39,406 bases of DNA from Candidatus Caenarcanales bacterium. GTDB lineage: Bacteria > Cyanobacteriota > Vampirovibrionia > LMEP-6097. The stretch lies in the NCBI GenBank assembly GCA_947459525.1, contig CANHDW010000008.1, forward strand, positions 1-39,406, read 5' to 3'. Shown piece after piece: positions 1 to 8,524 of this stretch. Position 1 is the first letter of the stretch. Each line of letters starts with the position of its first letter. The notes beneath the pieces were generated by a model. That model had not been told where the DNA came from. It worked only from the letters and a program-made list of their open reading frames with translations, and ran no database searches. The translations under genes were made by a program, and so were the position numbers.

Positions 1-66
1 GCTGAAAATTAACATCGCCTCTATCTTTTGACGCATTGCTTCTGTGATATGGTTATATTTGCTCAT
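1..66 (-). CDS. N-terminus of a possible IS30-family transposase, truncated by the window edge
   Basis: Minus strand reads MSKYNHITEAMRQKIEAMLIFS..., resembling the 'Y.hlT..eR..I..l' start of IS30 transposases; only 22 codons visible. Confidence 0.4.
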   Translation of the reverse strand, partial: MSKYNHITEAMRQKIEAMLIFS

Positions 67-202
67 TGTTTTAGGTTACTTTTTACTATTGAAACCTTTA
101 TACAATGAGCTTCTTTTTCTTAATTTAACTTCAGGCTAGATTCTAGGGTATTGTTTAAAGCGAGTAGTAGAAGATATCAGCTTTTCTGGGTATTATGTCA
201 TT

Positions 203-1021
203 ATGACTAAGCTTTTAGAAAATAAGACAGCAGTAGTAACTGGGGCGGGAAGAGGTATCGGTAAGGCCACGGCACTTCTGTATGCCGAGCATGGTGCGAA
301 TCTGGTTTTAGTAGATATAGATGAGGCTCCGTTAAAAGAAGTTTTAGAAGAGCTTACAGCAAAGGGTTACAAAGCTGTTTATAAAACGGCGAACATAACT
401 AAGGAAGCTGACTGTAAAGATGTCTTTAGCAAGGCTTTAGAATTTTCTCCAAGTGGAGTAGATATTTTAGCCAATATCGCTGGAATCACTAGAGATGCGG
501 TAATTCATAAGATGACAGCGGATGAATGGAACTTCGTTATAGATGTAAATCTTAAAGGCACTTATAACATGATTCAGGCAAGCGTTCCAGCTATGCGTGA
601 TAAGGCTAAAGATGAAGGCGTAGCCGCTACTAGATCTATTATTAATATTTCATCTACTTCTGGGGTGAAAGGGAACGCTGGGCAGATTAATTATGCTGCT
701 GCTAAAGCTGGTATTAATGGTATAACCCGCACTGTAGCTAAAGAATGGGCGAGGTTTAATATTAGATGTAATTCTATAGCACCTGGTTTTATTGAAACTA
801 GGCTGACTACCGCTCCCTCCGATGATCCTAAATTAGGTATCCCCGAGCAGCAGATGCAGATGATTCAGATGCTTTACTCTCAGACTGGACTTCAGCGTAA
901 AGAAGGTATGGGTAAGCCTCAGGATATCGCTAACATAGCACTTTTCTTTGCTTCAGATTTATCTAGTTATGTGAGCGGGCAGGTTTTAATCGCTGCTGGG
1001 GCGATGATAGATACGTACTAG
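203..1021 (+). CDS. fabG: SDR family oxidoreductase, 3-oxoacyl-ACP reductase-like
   Basis: TGxxxGIG motif (VTGAGRGIGKA), NIAG, catalytic YAAAKAG, C-terminal SGQVL. Confidence 0.85.
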   Translation: MTKLLENKTAVVTGAGRGIGKATALLYAEHGANLVLVDIDEAPLKEVLEELTAKGYKAVYKTANITKEADCKDVFSKALEFSPSGVDILANIAGITRDAVIHKMTADEWNFVIDVNLKGTYNMIQASVPAMRDKAKDEGVAATRSIINISSTSGVKGNAGQINYAAAKAGINGITRTVAKEWARFNIRCNSIAPGFIETRLTTAPSDDPKLGIPEQQMQMIQMLYSQTGLQRKEGMGKPQDIANIALFFASDLSSYVSGQVLIAAGAMIDTY

Positions 1022-1033
1022 ATTGGATGCATA

Positions 1034-1303
1034 TTAAACCACATTCTTAAATGAAAGTGGATAAGTAGCAGGGTTTTTAATCGAATCCAGCTCTAGGTCG
1101 ATGTCTAAGGATTCCCAATAAAGATGGTGGGAGTTTAAGAGTTTAACGTTTAATATTTCTTCACCTGAAGCGTTTTTAAACCAAGGGTATTCAGTAAAAT
1201 TTAGTAAATATTTTTCATTATCTAAAAATAGTGAAAAGCCAGTTTTAGAGATATTTTCGATCTTAAGAGCAGAAGTATTTTTGCCATTTTTCTTTGATTT
1301 CAT
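1034..1303 (-). CDS. DUF2442-like protein
   Basis: LNFTEYPWFKNAS...LLNSHHLYWESLDIDLELDSI pattern typical of DUF2442; overlaps the upstream DUF4160-like ORF. Confidence 0.6.
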   Translation of the reverse strand: MKSKKNGKNTSALKIENISKTGFSLFLDNEKYLLNFTEYPWFKNASGEEILNVKLLNSHHLYWESLDIDLELDSIKNPATYPLSFKNVV

Positions 1304-1502
1304 AAAGTCTTTCCTCTATTAATTGCTCTAGTATTTTTATTTCTTTACTGTTTAAATTATACCCGTAAACTAATTCTACTTTAGGTTCAAGCCAGAATTT
1401 AGCTTCGCTGTCATTACTACATACATGGATATGTACTCGATATTCTTCTTTTGAGAAGAAAAAGAAGCGGTAATTTTTATATCTAAAAATTGTGGGACTC
1501 AC
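1263..1502 (-). CDS. DUF4160-like protein
   Basis: MSPTIFRYKNYRFFFFSKEE.RVHIHV...AKFWLEPKVEL pattern of DUF4160; GTG start; 41-nt overlap with DUF2442 ORF. Confidence 0.7.
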   Translation of the reverse strand: MSPTIFRYKNYRFFFFSKEEYRVHIHVCSNDSEAKFWLEPKVELVYGYNLNSKEIKILEQLIEERLYEIKEKWQKYFCS

Positions 1503-1554
1503 AGCTCTAAGCTTAAAATTTAGCGAAGCGTGATTTAGACTTTAGGGGATTTTT

Positions 1555-1618
1555 ACTGTTGCCGAATATGCAAGTTCAAGGCTGGGCGAAAATGCAGAAA
1601 TTAAAGTTCGGCAACAGT
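1555..1618. repeat. Hairpin element copy A
   Basis: Perfect 12-bp inverted repeat ACTGTTGCCGAA / TTCGGCAACAGT around a loop containing TGCAGAAATTAAAG. Confidence 0.75.
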
Positions 1619-1635
1619 GCCTTTTACTGATTTAG

Positions 1636-1682
1636 ACTAGAAAGAGAAAACCCCGTTTGTGGCGGGGTTTTCTCTTTCTAGT
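1636..1682. terminator. Strong, potentially bidirectional intrinsic terminator
   Basis: 20-bp perfect inverted repeat ACTAGAAAGAGAAAACCCCG-TTTGTGG-CGGGGTTTTCTCTTTCTAGT. Confidence 0.8.
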
Positions 1683-1750
1683 TATTTAAACTTAGGGTTA
1701 CTAAGTTGTTTTATGCATCGTTGCAGGGAATTAGAAATTTCTGCGATTAG

Positions 1751-1873
1751 TTAAACTAAAGATCCTGCTTTTGATCTGTTGTCAACTGGAATTTTAGGTG
1801 GATCGTTGCTAATTACTGTTGCTTTTGGTATTGTGATTGTAGGTGCTGGTGATCCTTTGATTCCGTCTATCAT
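1751..1873 (-). CDS. Putative 40-aa peptide
   Basis: MIDGIKGSPAPTITIPKATVISNDPPKIPVDNRSKAGSLV*, preceded by AAGGAG; terminator downstream. Confidence 0.4.
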   Translation of the reverse strand: MIDGIKGSPAPTITIPKATVISNDPPKIPVDNRSKAGSLV

Positions 1874-2109
1874 AATTCATTTTCTCCTTGATTAATTTGT
1901 ACTTACGTACTCGACTTATATTTAAGATATTAACAAATATAAAAATATAAGTAAAGTTTTTTTGTTCGAAAAAAATATTTTTCAATTAAATTTTAACTGC
2001 TATCGTTTACAGTGCAGAATTCATGTTTCTGAACTTGGTTTAGAGTTTTTAGACTTAATATCAAAATACTATTTCAATCTGGAAATTTTTTCATATCCCT
2101 TGTGTAGTC

Positions 2110-2213
2110 CTAATTTCGGAAAAGAACCCCGTGAATGTCGGGGTTTAGAGGTATGCGACATTAAAAAGCGCTAGGGAAGCTTGTTGTATCTATATGAGCG
2201 GTGTTTTAGGCAT
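2110..2213 (-). pseudogene. Decayed duplicate of the 46-aa ORF at 2586..2726
   Basis: Reads MPKTPLI*IQQASLALFNVAYL*; nonsense codon (GAA to TAG) and indel relative to MPKTLLIEIQQASLVLFNVACLYIGIHW. Confidence 0.65.
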
Positions 2214-2278
2214 TGCAGCTTTCGTCTCTGATCACCTACAGCAGATTGTTCTCCAATAAATGAACATAAAAAATGGAG

Positions 2279-2458
2279 TCATTTTTCCTCAGACTTCTTT
2301 TTCCTAATCCCAAGAAAAACCTTTGCTAATGTGGGCTTTACTGCATTTTTATCGCCACATTCTAAATCAATTTTATAAAACCCATAATGCAAGCGATAAA
2401 TTAAAAGAAAAAATAGGACGGTAATAGCAGACATAGTAAAAAAATAATCCCAAGCCAT
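2279..2458 (-). CDS. Small hydrophobic protein, 59 aa
   Basis: MAWDYFFTMSAITVLFFLLIYRLHYGFYKIDLECGDKNAVKPTLAKVFLGIRKKKSEEK*; one predicted TM helix and basic tail; not in the ORF track. Confidence 0.5.
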   Translation of the reverse strand: MAWDYFFTMSAITVLFFLLIYRLHYGFYKIDLECGDKNAVKPTLAKVFLGIRKKKSEEK

Positions 2459-2585
2459 ATTCTAATCCTCCCAGCGTCTTATTTTATGGTAACTCATTAA
2501 AAGCATTATGTAAGCTCCATAAGCAAATAAGAATCCGAAGACTAGACCTATTATCGTAAAAGATTTTCCAAAATAGTTTTTAATA

Positions 2586-2726
2586 TTATGGCTGTGTAAT
2601 TTTTTTAGTTTTTTTATCTTTGGAACGATCTCTGAAAAGAACCCAGTGAATGCCGATGTAGAGACACGCGACGTTGAAAAGCACTAGTGAAGCTTGTTGT
2701 ATTTCTATAAGCAGTGTTTTAGGCAT
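2586..2726 (-). CDS. Small hydrophobic protein, 46 aa
   Basis: MPKTLLIEIQQASLVLFNVACLYIGIHWVLFRDRSKDKKTKKITQP*; diverged copy at 2110..2213 shows mostly synonymous differences. Confidence 0.55.
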   Translation of the reverse strand: MPKTLLIEIQQASLVLFNVACLYIGIHWVLFRDRSKDKKTKKITQP

Positions 2727-2835
2727 TGCAGTTTTTCTCTTTATCAAGCTCTTTATTTATTTCATAAGCTTTATCTAAGCATTTTATCCCACAAAACAGT
2801 AGCAGTAAAGCTATCGTGCCTTTTACTGCATTCAT
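2719..2835 (-). CDS. Small hydrophobic protein, 38 aa
   Basis: MNAVKGTIALLLLFCGIKCLDKAYEINKELDKEKNCNA*; its 3' end overlaps the start of the 46-aa ORF. Confidence 0.45.
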   Translation of the reverse strand: MNAVKGTIALLLLFCGIKCLDKAYEINKELDKEKNCNA

Positions 2836-2969
2836 TTCTTGAAATAATTTAGTATCATCAAATAAAAACAAGGGGTCGTTTTTCCTCAAAGATAAATGGT
2901 CACCAAGAATGAAAGAAAATGGAGCTGTGAATTGGTTTCACTTTGCGTAAATTTAAATAAAATGCTTCA

Positions 2970-3449
2970 TTAGGCTGGGTTTGCAGCAGGAGTTGGAGTG
3001 TTTGCTGGATTAGAACTTGCTTGGGATAAAGCTTGTAGCACTGGTTTAACAGTGGCTGCTAGTTCTTTTAAATTTAATTCAGGTAAAACGCTTTTAACTA
3101 GATCTTTGAAAGCCGAAAGTATAGGCTTTAAAGTCTCTACAGCTTTCTGAGAAATTTCTAATTTAATTGCGGGGGCAGCTTCTCCTTGCTGTTTAATTGC
3201 ATTCAAAGGCTCTGCTTTATTGTCTTGTAGAACTTCAGGTGTTATTGCTGCTGTGCTAGGGGCTGTTGTTTCCGCTGGTGCTGCATGTAATTGATTTAGC
3301 TCTTGTGGGTTTGTTTCACGAACAGCAGCATTAACTTGCTCAAGGGCTGGTTTTTCTTCTACCCCTATCTTCTGTATAGTCGCTGGCTGCTCAGAAGCTC
3401 CAGTATTACCTAAAAATTTTGCTGCTAGATTTAAGAAATTCAAACCCAT
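2970..3449 (-). CDS. Hypothetical protein, Ala/Pro/Thr-rich
   Basis: ORF track begins at TTG 3485; ATG at 3449 preceded by AAGGTGA is the better start (MGLNFLNLAAKFLG...). Confidence 0.6.
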   Translation of the reverse strand: MGLNFLNLAAKFLGNTGASEQPATIQKIGVEEKPALEQVNAAVRETNPQELNQLHAAPAETTAPSTAAITPEVLQDNKAEPLNAIKQQGEAAPAIKLEISQKAVETLKPILSAFKDLVKSVLPELNLKELAATVKPVLQALSQASSNPANTPTPAANPA

Positions 3450-3452
3450 AAT

Positions 3453-3494
3453 AAAATCACCTTGAAATATATTAACATATTCCAAGGTGATTTT
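3453..3494 (-). promoter_or_regulatory. Hairpin pairing with the Shine-Dalgarno of the 3449 start (or intrinsic terminator of fba)
   Basis: Perfect 12-bp inverted repeat AAAATCACCTTG / CAAGGTGATTTT with 18-nt loop; the second arm on the mRNA contains AAGGTGA 8 nt before ATG. Confidence 0.55.
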
Positions 3495-3518
3495 GTATTA
3501 TTTTTTAATAATTTGAAA

Positions 3519-4556
3519 CTAAGCCGTAACTAAAGATTTATAAATCGATTTACCAGAAGATTTAAGATCTGCACAAGCTTGGCTAATTCTAGCTGCCATG
3601 CCTTCTTCAGCTTTCTTTAAGTAAGATCTAGGATCATAAACTTTTTTATTACCTACTTCGCCTTCGATTTTAAGAACGCCATCATAGTTCTTGAACATAT
3701 GCTCCACTATAGGTCTAGTGAAAGCGTACTGTGTATCAGTATCGATATTCATTTTAATAACGCCATATTCTAAAGTTTCGTGAATATCACTTAAGTCAGA
3801 ACCAGAGCCACCATGGAACACTAGTAAATGTTCTTTAGCGAATTTAGCTTTAACTGCTGCTTGACCTTCTTTAAGAATGCTAGGTGTAAGTTTTACGTTA
3901 CCTGGTTTATAGACACCATGCACGTTTCCGAAAGTAGCGGCTAGCATAAATCTTTCGTTAATTGGGCTTAATTCTTCCCAAACGTAAAGCATGTCTTCTG
4001 GTGTCGTATAAAGCTTTTCATTAGAATGACCAGAGTTATCCACTCCATCTTCCTCGCCGCCGACTACACCCGTTTCTACTTCTAAAATAATTTCGTTATC
4101 GTTACAGAGTTTAATAAGCTCTTTGGCGATAGCCATATTCTCTTTAGTCGAAAGTTCAGAACCATCAAACATATGAGAGTTAAATAAATTAGGTAAACCC
4201 TTAGCTTTTCTTTCTGCTGTTTTTGCGATAAGTGGCTTTAAGAAAGAATCTACTTTTCCTGGCTGACAGTGGTCAGTGTGGATAGCGACTAAAATATCAT
4301 ATTTTTCAGCTAAAGTATGAATAGCTTCAGCGAGCACAGTAGCTCCTAAAACCATATTCTTTTGTGCTAGACCTGAAGCGAATTCAGCTCCACCAGTGGA
4401 AACTTGGATGATACCATCAGACTTAGCATCAGCAAAAGCTTTTAAAGTCGCACTGATAGTGGCAAGTGAAGTTATATTTACCGCAGGATATGCGTATTTA
4501 TCTTTTTTCGCTCTATCGAGCATTTCAACGTATTGTTTATAGTTAGCTACAGGCAT
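3519..4556 (-). CDS. fba: Class II fructose-bisphosphate aldolase
   Basis: MPVANYKQYVEMLDRAKKDKYAYPAVN..., HTDHC, HGGSGS, class II FBA pattern. Confidence 0.9.
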   Translation of the reverse strand: MPVANYKQYVEMLDRAKKDKYAYPAVNITSLATISATLKAFADAKSDGIIQVSTGGAEFASGLAQKNMVLGATVLAEAIHTLAEKYDILVAIHTDHCQPGKVDSFLKPLIAKTAERKAKGLPNLFNSHMFDGSELSTKENMAIAKELIKLCNDNEIILEVETGVVGGEEDGVDNSGHSNEKLYTTPEDMLYVWEELSPINERFMLAATFGNVHGVYKPGNVKLTPSILKEGQAAVKAKFAKEHLLVFHGGSGSDLSDIHETLEYGVIKMNIDTDTQYAFTRPIVEHMFKNYDGVLKIEGEVGNKKVYDPRSYLKKAEEGMAARISQACADLKSSGKSIYKSLVTA

Positions 4557-4589
4557 TAGTTTTACTCCTCAAAAGCCTAATTTTAGCAT

Positions 4590-4657
4590 GGTATTATCAC
4601 TGAACGCAGAAATTGAGGACGACGAAAACGCAGAAATTGAAATTCGGTAATAGTACC
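4590..4657. repeat. Hairpin element copy B
   Basis: GGTATTATCACTGAA / TTCGGTAATAGTACC (15 bp, one mismatch, two G-U) enclosing CGCAGAAATTGAGGACGACGAAAACGCAGAAATTGAAA. Confidence 0.75.
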
Positions 4658-4662
4658 CGAAG

Positions 4663-4719
4663 GGGACTGCTCACAAACGTGCAAGGGAAACGCAGAAATT
4701 GAAGTTTGCGAGCAGTCCC
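4663..4719. repeat. Hairpin element copy C
   Basis: GGGACTGCTCACAAAC / GTTTGCGAGCAGTCCC (16 bp, one non-Watson-Crick pair) enclosing GTGCAAGGGAAACGCAGAAATTGAA. Confidence 0.8.
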
Positions 4720-6551
4720 TAATTTAAACCAGCAACTACGGGCTTCACTGCACCATGATTACTGAGTACTACTACCTCCAGCAGTGGATATCTGCGGGTT
4801 CTATTATCAAGGAAATTATAAATTTTAGAAGAAATAACGCTCTGTAGTTGCAGGGAAAATTTATCTAAATTCTCGATGGAGACAGGCTTCTCTTTCTGTA
4901 CAATGCTTTCAAGTGCTTCGTGAGTTAAGCTGATCAGTTCTTTTTTAAAGCTCTTTTCGTCAAAACCTAGTGGCAGTAATATACCTTTAGTGTTTAATTT
5001 AGGCTCAGCACTATACTGTCCGTAAGCGTTAATGTTAACGACGATTAATATAAAACCATCACTTAATATCATTTTTCTTTCTAGGATTATGTCCTCATCC
5101 AGCCTGCCGACATTGTCGTTATCGACCAGAACTATACCAGAGTCAACTCTCTCATTAATAGAACATTTACCATCCTGCATTTCAAGAATGTCGCCATTAT
5201 CAAGTACGAAGATATTGTCTGGATTGACTCCACATTTCATCCCCGTTTCCCCATGCTTAAGCAGCATTCGATATTCACCGTGACAAGGCATAAAGTTAAC
5301 TGGTTTACAGAGATTTAAAAGCATTTTCTGCTCTTCTTGACTAGCGTGCCCAGAGACGTGAATAGTTTGACCTAATCCATAAATAACATCAGCACCACGA
5401 GCAAATAAACTGTCTATTAGATGATTAACTGATTTTTCATTTCCTGGTATAGGTGAAGCACTGATCAGTACTTGATCTCCAGCCTGTATTTTCACGTATT
5501 TATGTTCGTTACGGGCGATACGAGACAGGGCTGCGAACTGCTCTCCCTGACTGCCTGTCGTTAAGATAACGAGATCCTCTGGAGGGATTTTATTAACTTC
5601 TTCTTGTTTGATTATAAAATTATCAGGTATGGAGATGAAACCCAGTTCCTTAGAGATATTCGCTAAATTAACCATCGATCTACCAAATATGGTTACTTTT
5701 TTATTAGCTTGCAGAGCAAGCTGTAAGACGATTTTCACACGACTTACTTGGCTAGCAAAGGTAGTGATAAATAATTTCTTTTTAGAATTAAAGATCATTT
5801 CTTTAAGCTTAGGTATAACAGCTTTTTCTGATGGTGTATAGCCAGCTCGTTCTGCATTAGTGCTGTCGCTTATAAGCAGGTCTACACCAGATTCTCCAGC
5901 AGCAGCTAAGCTGCGAATGTCGAAATACTGGTTCTCTACTGGGCTATGGTCGAATTTAAAATCACCACTATGTACGATTCTGCCTGCTGGTGTATCGATG
6001 ATTAGGCAGTAGCTATCTGCAATACTATGATTATTTCTTATATATTGAACTGAAAAATGTTGACCAATCTGTACTCGATCTCTAGCTTTAGTCCAGACCA
6101 TCTTTTGGTGTAATACATTCGCTTCTTTGAGTTTACTTTGAATTAAAGCATAAGCTAGTCCTGGTGCATAAATAATCGGAATATTAATTTCCCTGAGCAT
6201 CGGCACTATACCGCCAATATGATCTTCATGACCATGGGTCACTATCATGCCTCTGATGCGATCTTTGTTCGCAACTAAATAATTAATTTTAGGAAGTACT
6301 ATATCTACTCCTATCATGCTTGCTGTCGGGAAGGCGAGTCCAGCATCGACAAGCATAATATCGTCACCACATTCAAATATCCAAGTATTTTTTCCGATTT
6401 CAAATAAACCACCAAGGGCAATTACTTTTACTTTTTTGCTTGGATCATAAGTTATTTGACTAGAGTCGTGCTTAATCGTCTTAGTAACGGTTTTGATTTC
6501 ACCGTTGCTAGATTTAAGAATTCTTCTTGTTTGGTTGGTTATTTTACTCAG
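4719..6551 (-). CDS. rnj: Ribonuclease J; start probably CTG at 6551
   Basis: Beta-lactamase/beta-CASP features (THGHEDHIGG, SGHAS, PCHGE). Track ORF starts inside the conserved N-terminus; upstream frame encodes SKITNQTRRILKSSNGEIKTVTKTIKHDSSQITYDPSKKVKVIALGGLFEIGKNTWIFECGDDI. Confidence 0.88.
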   Translation of the reverse strand: MSKITNQTRRILKSSNGEIKTVTKTIKHDSSQITYDPSKKVKVIALGGLFEIGKNTWIFECGDDIMLVDAGLAFPTASMIGVDIVLPKINYLVANKDRIRGMIVTHGHEDHIGGIVPMLREINIPIIYAPGLAYALIQSKLKEANVLHQKMVWTKARDRVQIGQHFSVQYIRNNHSIADSYCLIIDTPAGRIVHSGDFKFDHSPVENQYFDIRSLAAAGESGVDLLISDSTNAERAGYTPSEKAVIPKLKEMIFNSKKKLFITTFASQVSRVKIVLQLALQANKKVTIFGRSMVNLANISKELGFISIPDNFIIKQEEVNKIPPEDLVILTTGSQGEQFAALSRIARNEHKYVKIQAGDQVLISASPIPGNEKSVNHLIDSLFARGADVIYGLGQTIHVSGHASQEEQKMLLNLCKPVNFMPCHGEYRMLLKHGETGMKCGVNPDNIFVLDNGDILEMQDGKCSINERVDSGIVLVDNDNVGRLDEDIILERKMILSDGFILIVVNINAYGQYSAEPKLNTKGILLPLGFDEKSFKKELISLTHEALESIVQKEKPVSIENLDKFSLQLQSVISSKIYNFLDNRTRRYPLLEVVVLSNHGAVKPVVAGLN

Positions 6552-7468
6552 ACTAAATCTGCCTCTGCTACTTCTAAAACTTCTTTAATTAATTTACTAT
6601 ACTCAAGCTGTTTTTCTTTCGGTAAAGAAACCATCGGGCTTCTTAACTCTGCTGAACACAGTTCCATGCCAGCTAATGCAGCTTTAATACCAATCGGATT
6701 AGTATCTGAGAATATCGCTTTCATGACAGGGAAAATTCTTAAATGAATTCGCTTAGCTAGTTCATTATTCCCGCTTTGGAAAGCGAGTATCATATCTTTC
6801 ATCTGTCTCCCCACTACGTGTGAACATACCGATATAATGCCATCTGCGCCGATGCTCATCATGGGTAAAATTAAAGTATCTTCACCTGAATAAATTTTTA
6901 AGGCGTTAGAAGAGAATTTCTGTCTTACAGTACTGATTAAATCAAAATTACTGCTAGCTTCTTTCAGTGCAATGATATTAGGATTACTAGAAACCAATTC
7001 GATAATTGATTCTGCGGTGAGGCTCACTACTGATCTTGCTGGGACATTATAGAGAATAATGGGTAAGTCTGTGCTAGAAGATATTTCATTAAAATGTTTA
7101 ATAAGTCCTTCTTGGTTAGGCTTATTGTAATAAGGTACTACGAGTAATATACCGTCTGCACCAAGTTCTTTAGCTCGTTTCGCAGAATGAACCGCTGTTT
7201 TAGTACAGTTAGAACCAGCTCCGAATATAACCTTAGTGCCCTGATCAAGTTCTTTTACTTTTTTTAAAGTGAAATCAAGAAAATCTTCTTCTTCTTGATG
7301 GGTGAGCGTCGGTCTTTCACCAGTAGTACCAGAGATGATTATCGAATCAGTACCAGTTTTTACTAAGTGTGTGATTATATTTTCAGCAGCGATATAATCT
7401 ATGCGATTAATATCATCTTCCTTAAAGGGAGTTACCATTGCTGTAATTAGTGAGCCGAAATTAATCAT
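6548..7468 (-). CDS. dapA: 4-hydroxy-tetrahydrodipicolinate synthase
   Basis: GTTGERPTL, YNVPARS, IALKEASSN, DapA pattern; next to asd. Confidence 0.93.
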   Translation of the reverse strand: MINFGSLITAMVTPFKEDDINRIDYIAAENIITHLVKTGTDSIIISGTTGERPTLTHQEEEDFLDFTLKKVKELDQGTKVIFGAGSNCTKTAVHSAKRAKELGADGILLVVPYYNKPNQEGLIKHFNEISSSTDLPIILYNVPARSVVSLTAESIIELVSSNPNIIALKEASSNFDLISTVRQKFSSNALKIYSGEDTLILPMMSIGADGIISVCSHVVGRQMKDMILAFQSGNNELAKRIHLRIFPVMKAIFSDTNPIGIKAALAGMELCSAELRSPMVSLPKEKQLEYSKLIKEVLEVAEADLV

Positions 7469-7500
7469 TAACTTAAGTCTACTTTATAAAACCTGAATTT

Positions 7501-8523
7501 CTATATTATACCTTGTTTTATCATGGATTCTGCGATTTGTACTGTATTTAAGGCAGCCCCCTTACGTAAATTATCAGAGACTAACCAAATATTAAAAGTA
7601 TTTTCTCTACTTTCGTCTTTTCTAATCCTACCGACAAAAGTAGAATCTTTCCCCTGAGCTAATATCGGCATAGGATAAATTTTCTCATCAGGACTGTCAA
7701 TGACTTTTATATTAGGGTTTTTAGAAATAACTTCTTTAAACTCCTTTATGTCAGAGCTTTTCTTGAGTTCTATATTAATGCTTTCGCTGTGGCATATTAA
7801 AACGGGGACTCTGACTGCTGTGCAAGTGATTTTAAGTTCTGGTAATTCTAGGATTTTTCTACTCTCTAGGATTACTTTCATTTCTTCTTTGGTGTAACCG
7901 TTATCTAAAAAAACATCTATTTGAGGAATTAAATTAAAGGCAAGTTTTTGATTGATAGTTATATTTTCAAAAGGTTCTTTATTAATAGCCTTCTGTGTAG
8001 TCTCTATTAACTCTTCCATGGCTGCTTTTCCAGCGCCAGAGATGCTCTGGTAAGTGCTTACTACTACTCTTTCTATGCCGTAGTAATCCTGTAGTGGTTT
8101 TAAGACACAGACGAGTGGGGCTGTGGAACAATTAGGATTTGCGATAATTCCTTGATGCAGTTTTAAAGCTTCAGGATTCACTTCTGGTACTACGAGTGGT
8201 ACATTTTCATCCATTCTAAAGGCACTGGAGTTGTCGATTAAAACAGCACCAGCCTTCACTATATCTTCTGAAAATTGCTTGCTAATAGAAGATCCCGCGG
8301 ATGCAAGTACTATGTCGATTCCAGTAAAAGAATTAGAATGAACGACTTCAACAGTGTAATCTATGCCATTGCGGCCTTGAATGACTGTTCCAGCTGATCT
8401 TTCGCTAGCTAATAATTTGAGCTCATTAAAAGGGAAATCTCTTTTAATTAAAATATCTAACAGAAGCCTCCCAACATTACCTGTGGCTCCTAGTATCGCT
8501 ACGTTATATTTTTTATTATTCAT
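7501..8523 (-). CDS. asd: Aspartate-semialdehyde dehydrogenase
   Basis: GATGNVGR, NPNCSTAPLV active-site Cys, TYQSISGAG. Confidence 0.94.
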   Translation of the reverse strand: MNNKKYNVAILGATGNVGRLLLDILIKRDFPFNELKLLASERSAGTVIQGRNGIDYTVEVVHSNSFTGIDIVLASAGSSISKQFSEDIVKAGAVLIDNSSAFRMDENVPLVVPEVNPEALKLHQGIIANPNCSTAPLVCVLKPLQDYYGIERVVVSTYQSISGAGKAAMEELIETTQKAINKEPFENITINQKLAFNLIPQIDVFLDNGYTKEEMKVILESRKILELPELKITCTAVRVPVLICHSESINIELKKSSDIKEFKEVISKNPNIKVIDSPDEKIYPMPILAQGKDSTFVGRIRKDESRENTFNIWLVSDNLRKGAALNTVQIAESMIKQGII

Positions 8524-8524
8524 A

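Noticed and set aside
1551-1629. TTTTACTG direct repeats flanking hairpin element A as a target-site duplication
   Set aside because: Left copy overlaps the stem itself and the other elements show no comparable flanking repeats, so a transposition footprint is not supported.
1722-1745. Partial hairpin with CGCAGAAATTT on the minus strand as a sixth copy of the element
   Set aside because: Only the short core is shared; arms and remaining loop do not match.
1962-2174. 70-aa plus-strand ORF in the track
   Set aside because: Antisense to the decayed small-ORF copy and includes its CCCCG hairpin; low complexity start, no recognisable family.
5032-5841. Plus-strand ORFs opposite rnj (5032..5283, 5608..5841)
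   Set aside because: Antisense shadows of a conserved gene, Ser/Leu-rich composition.
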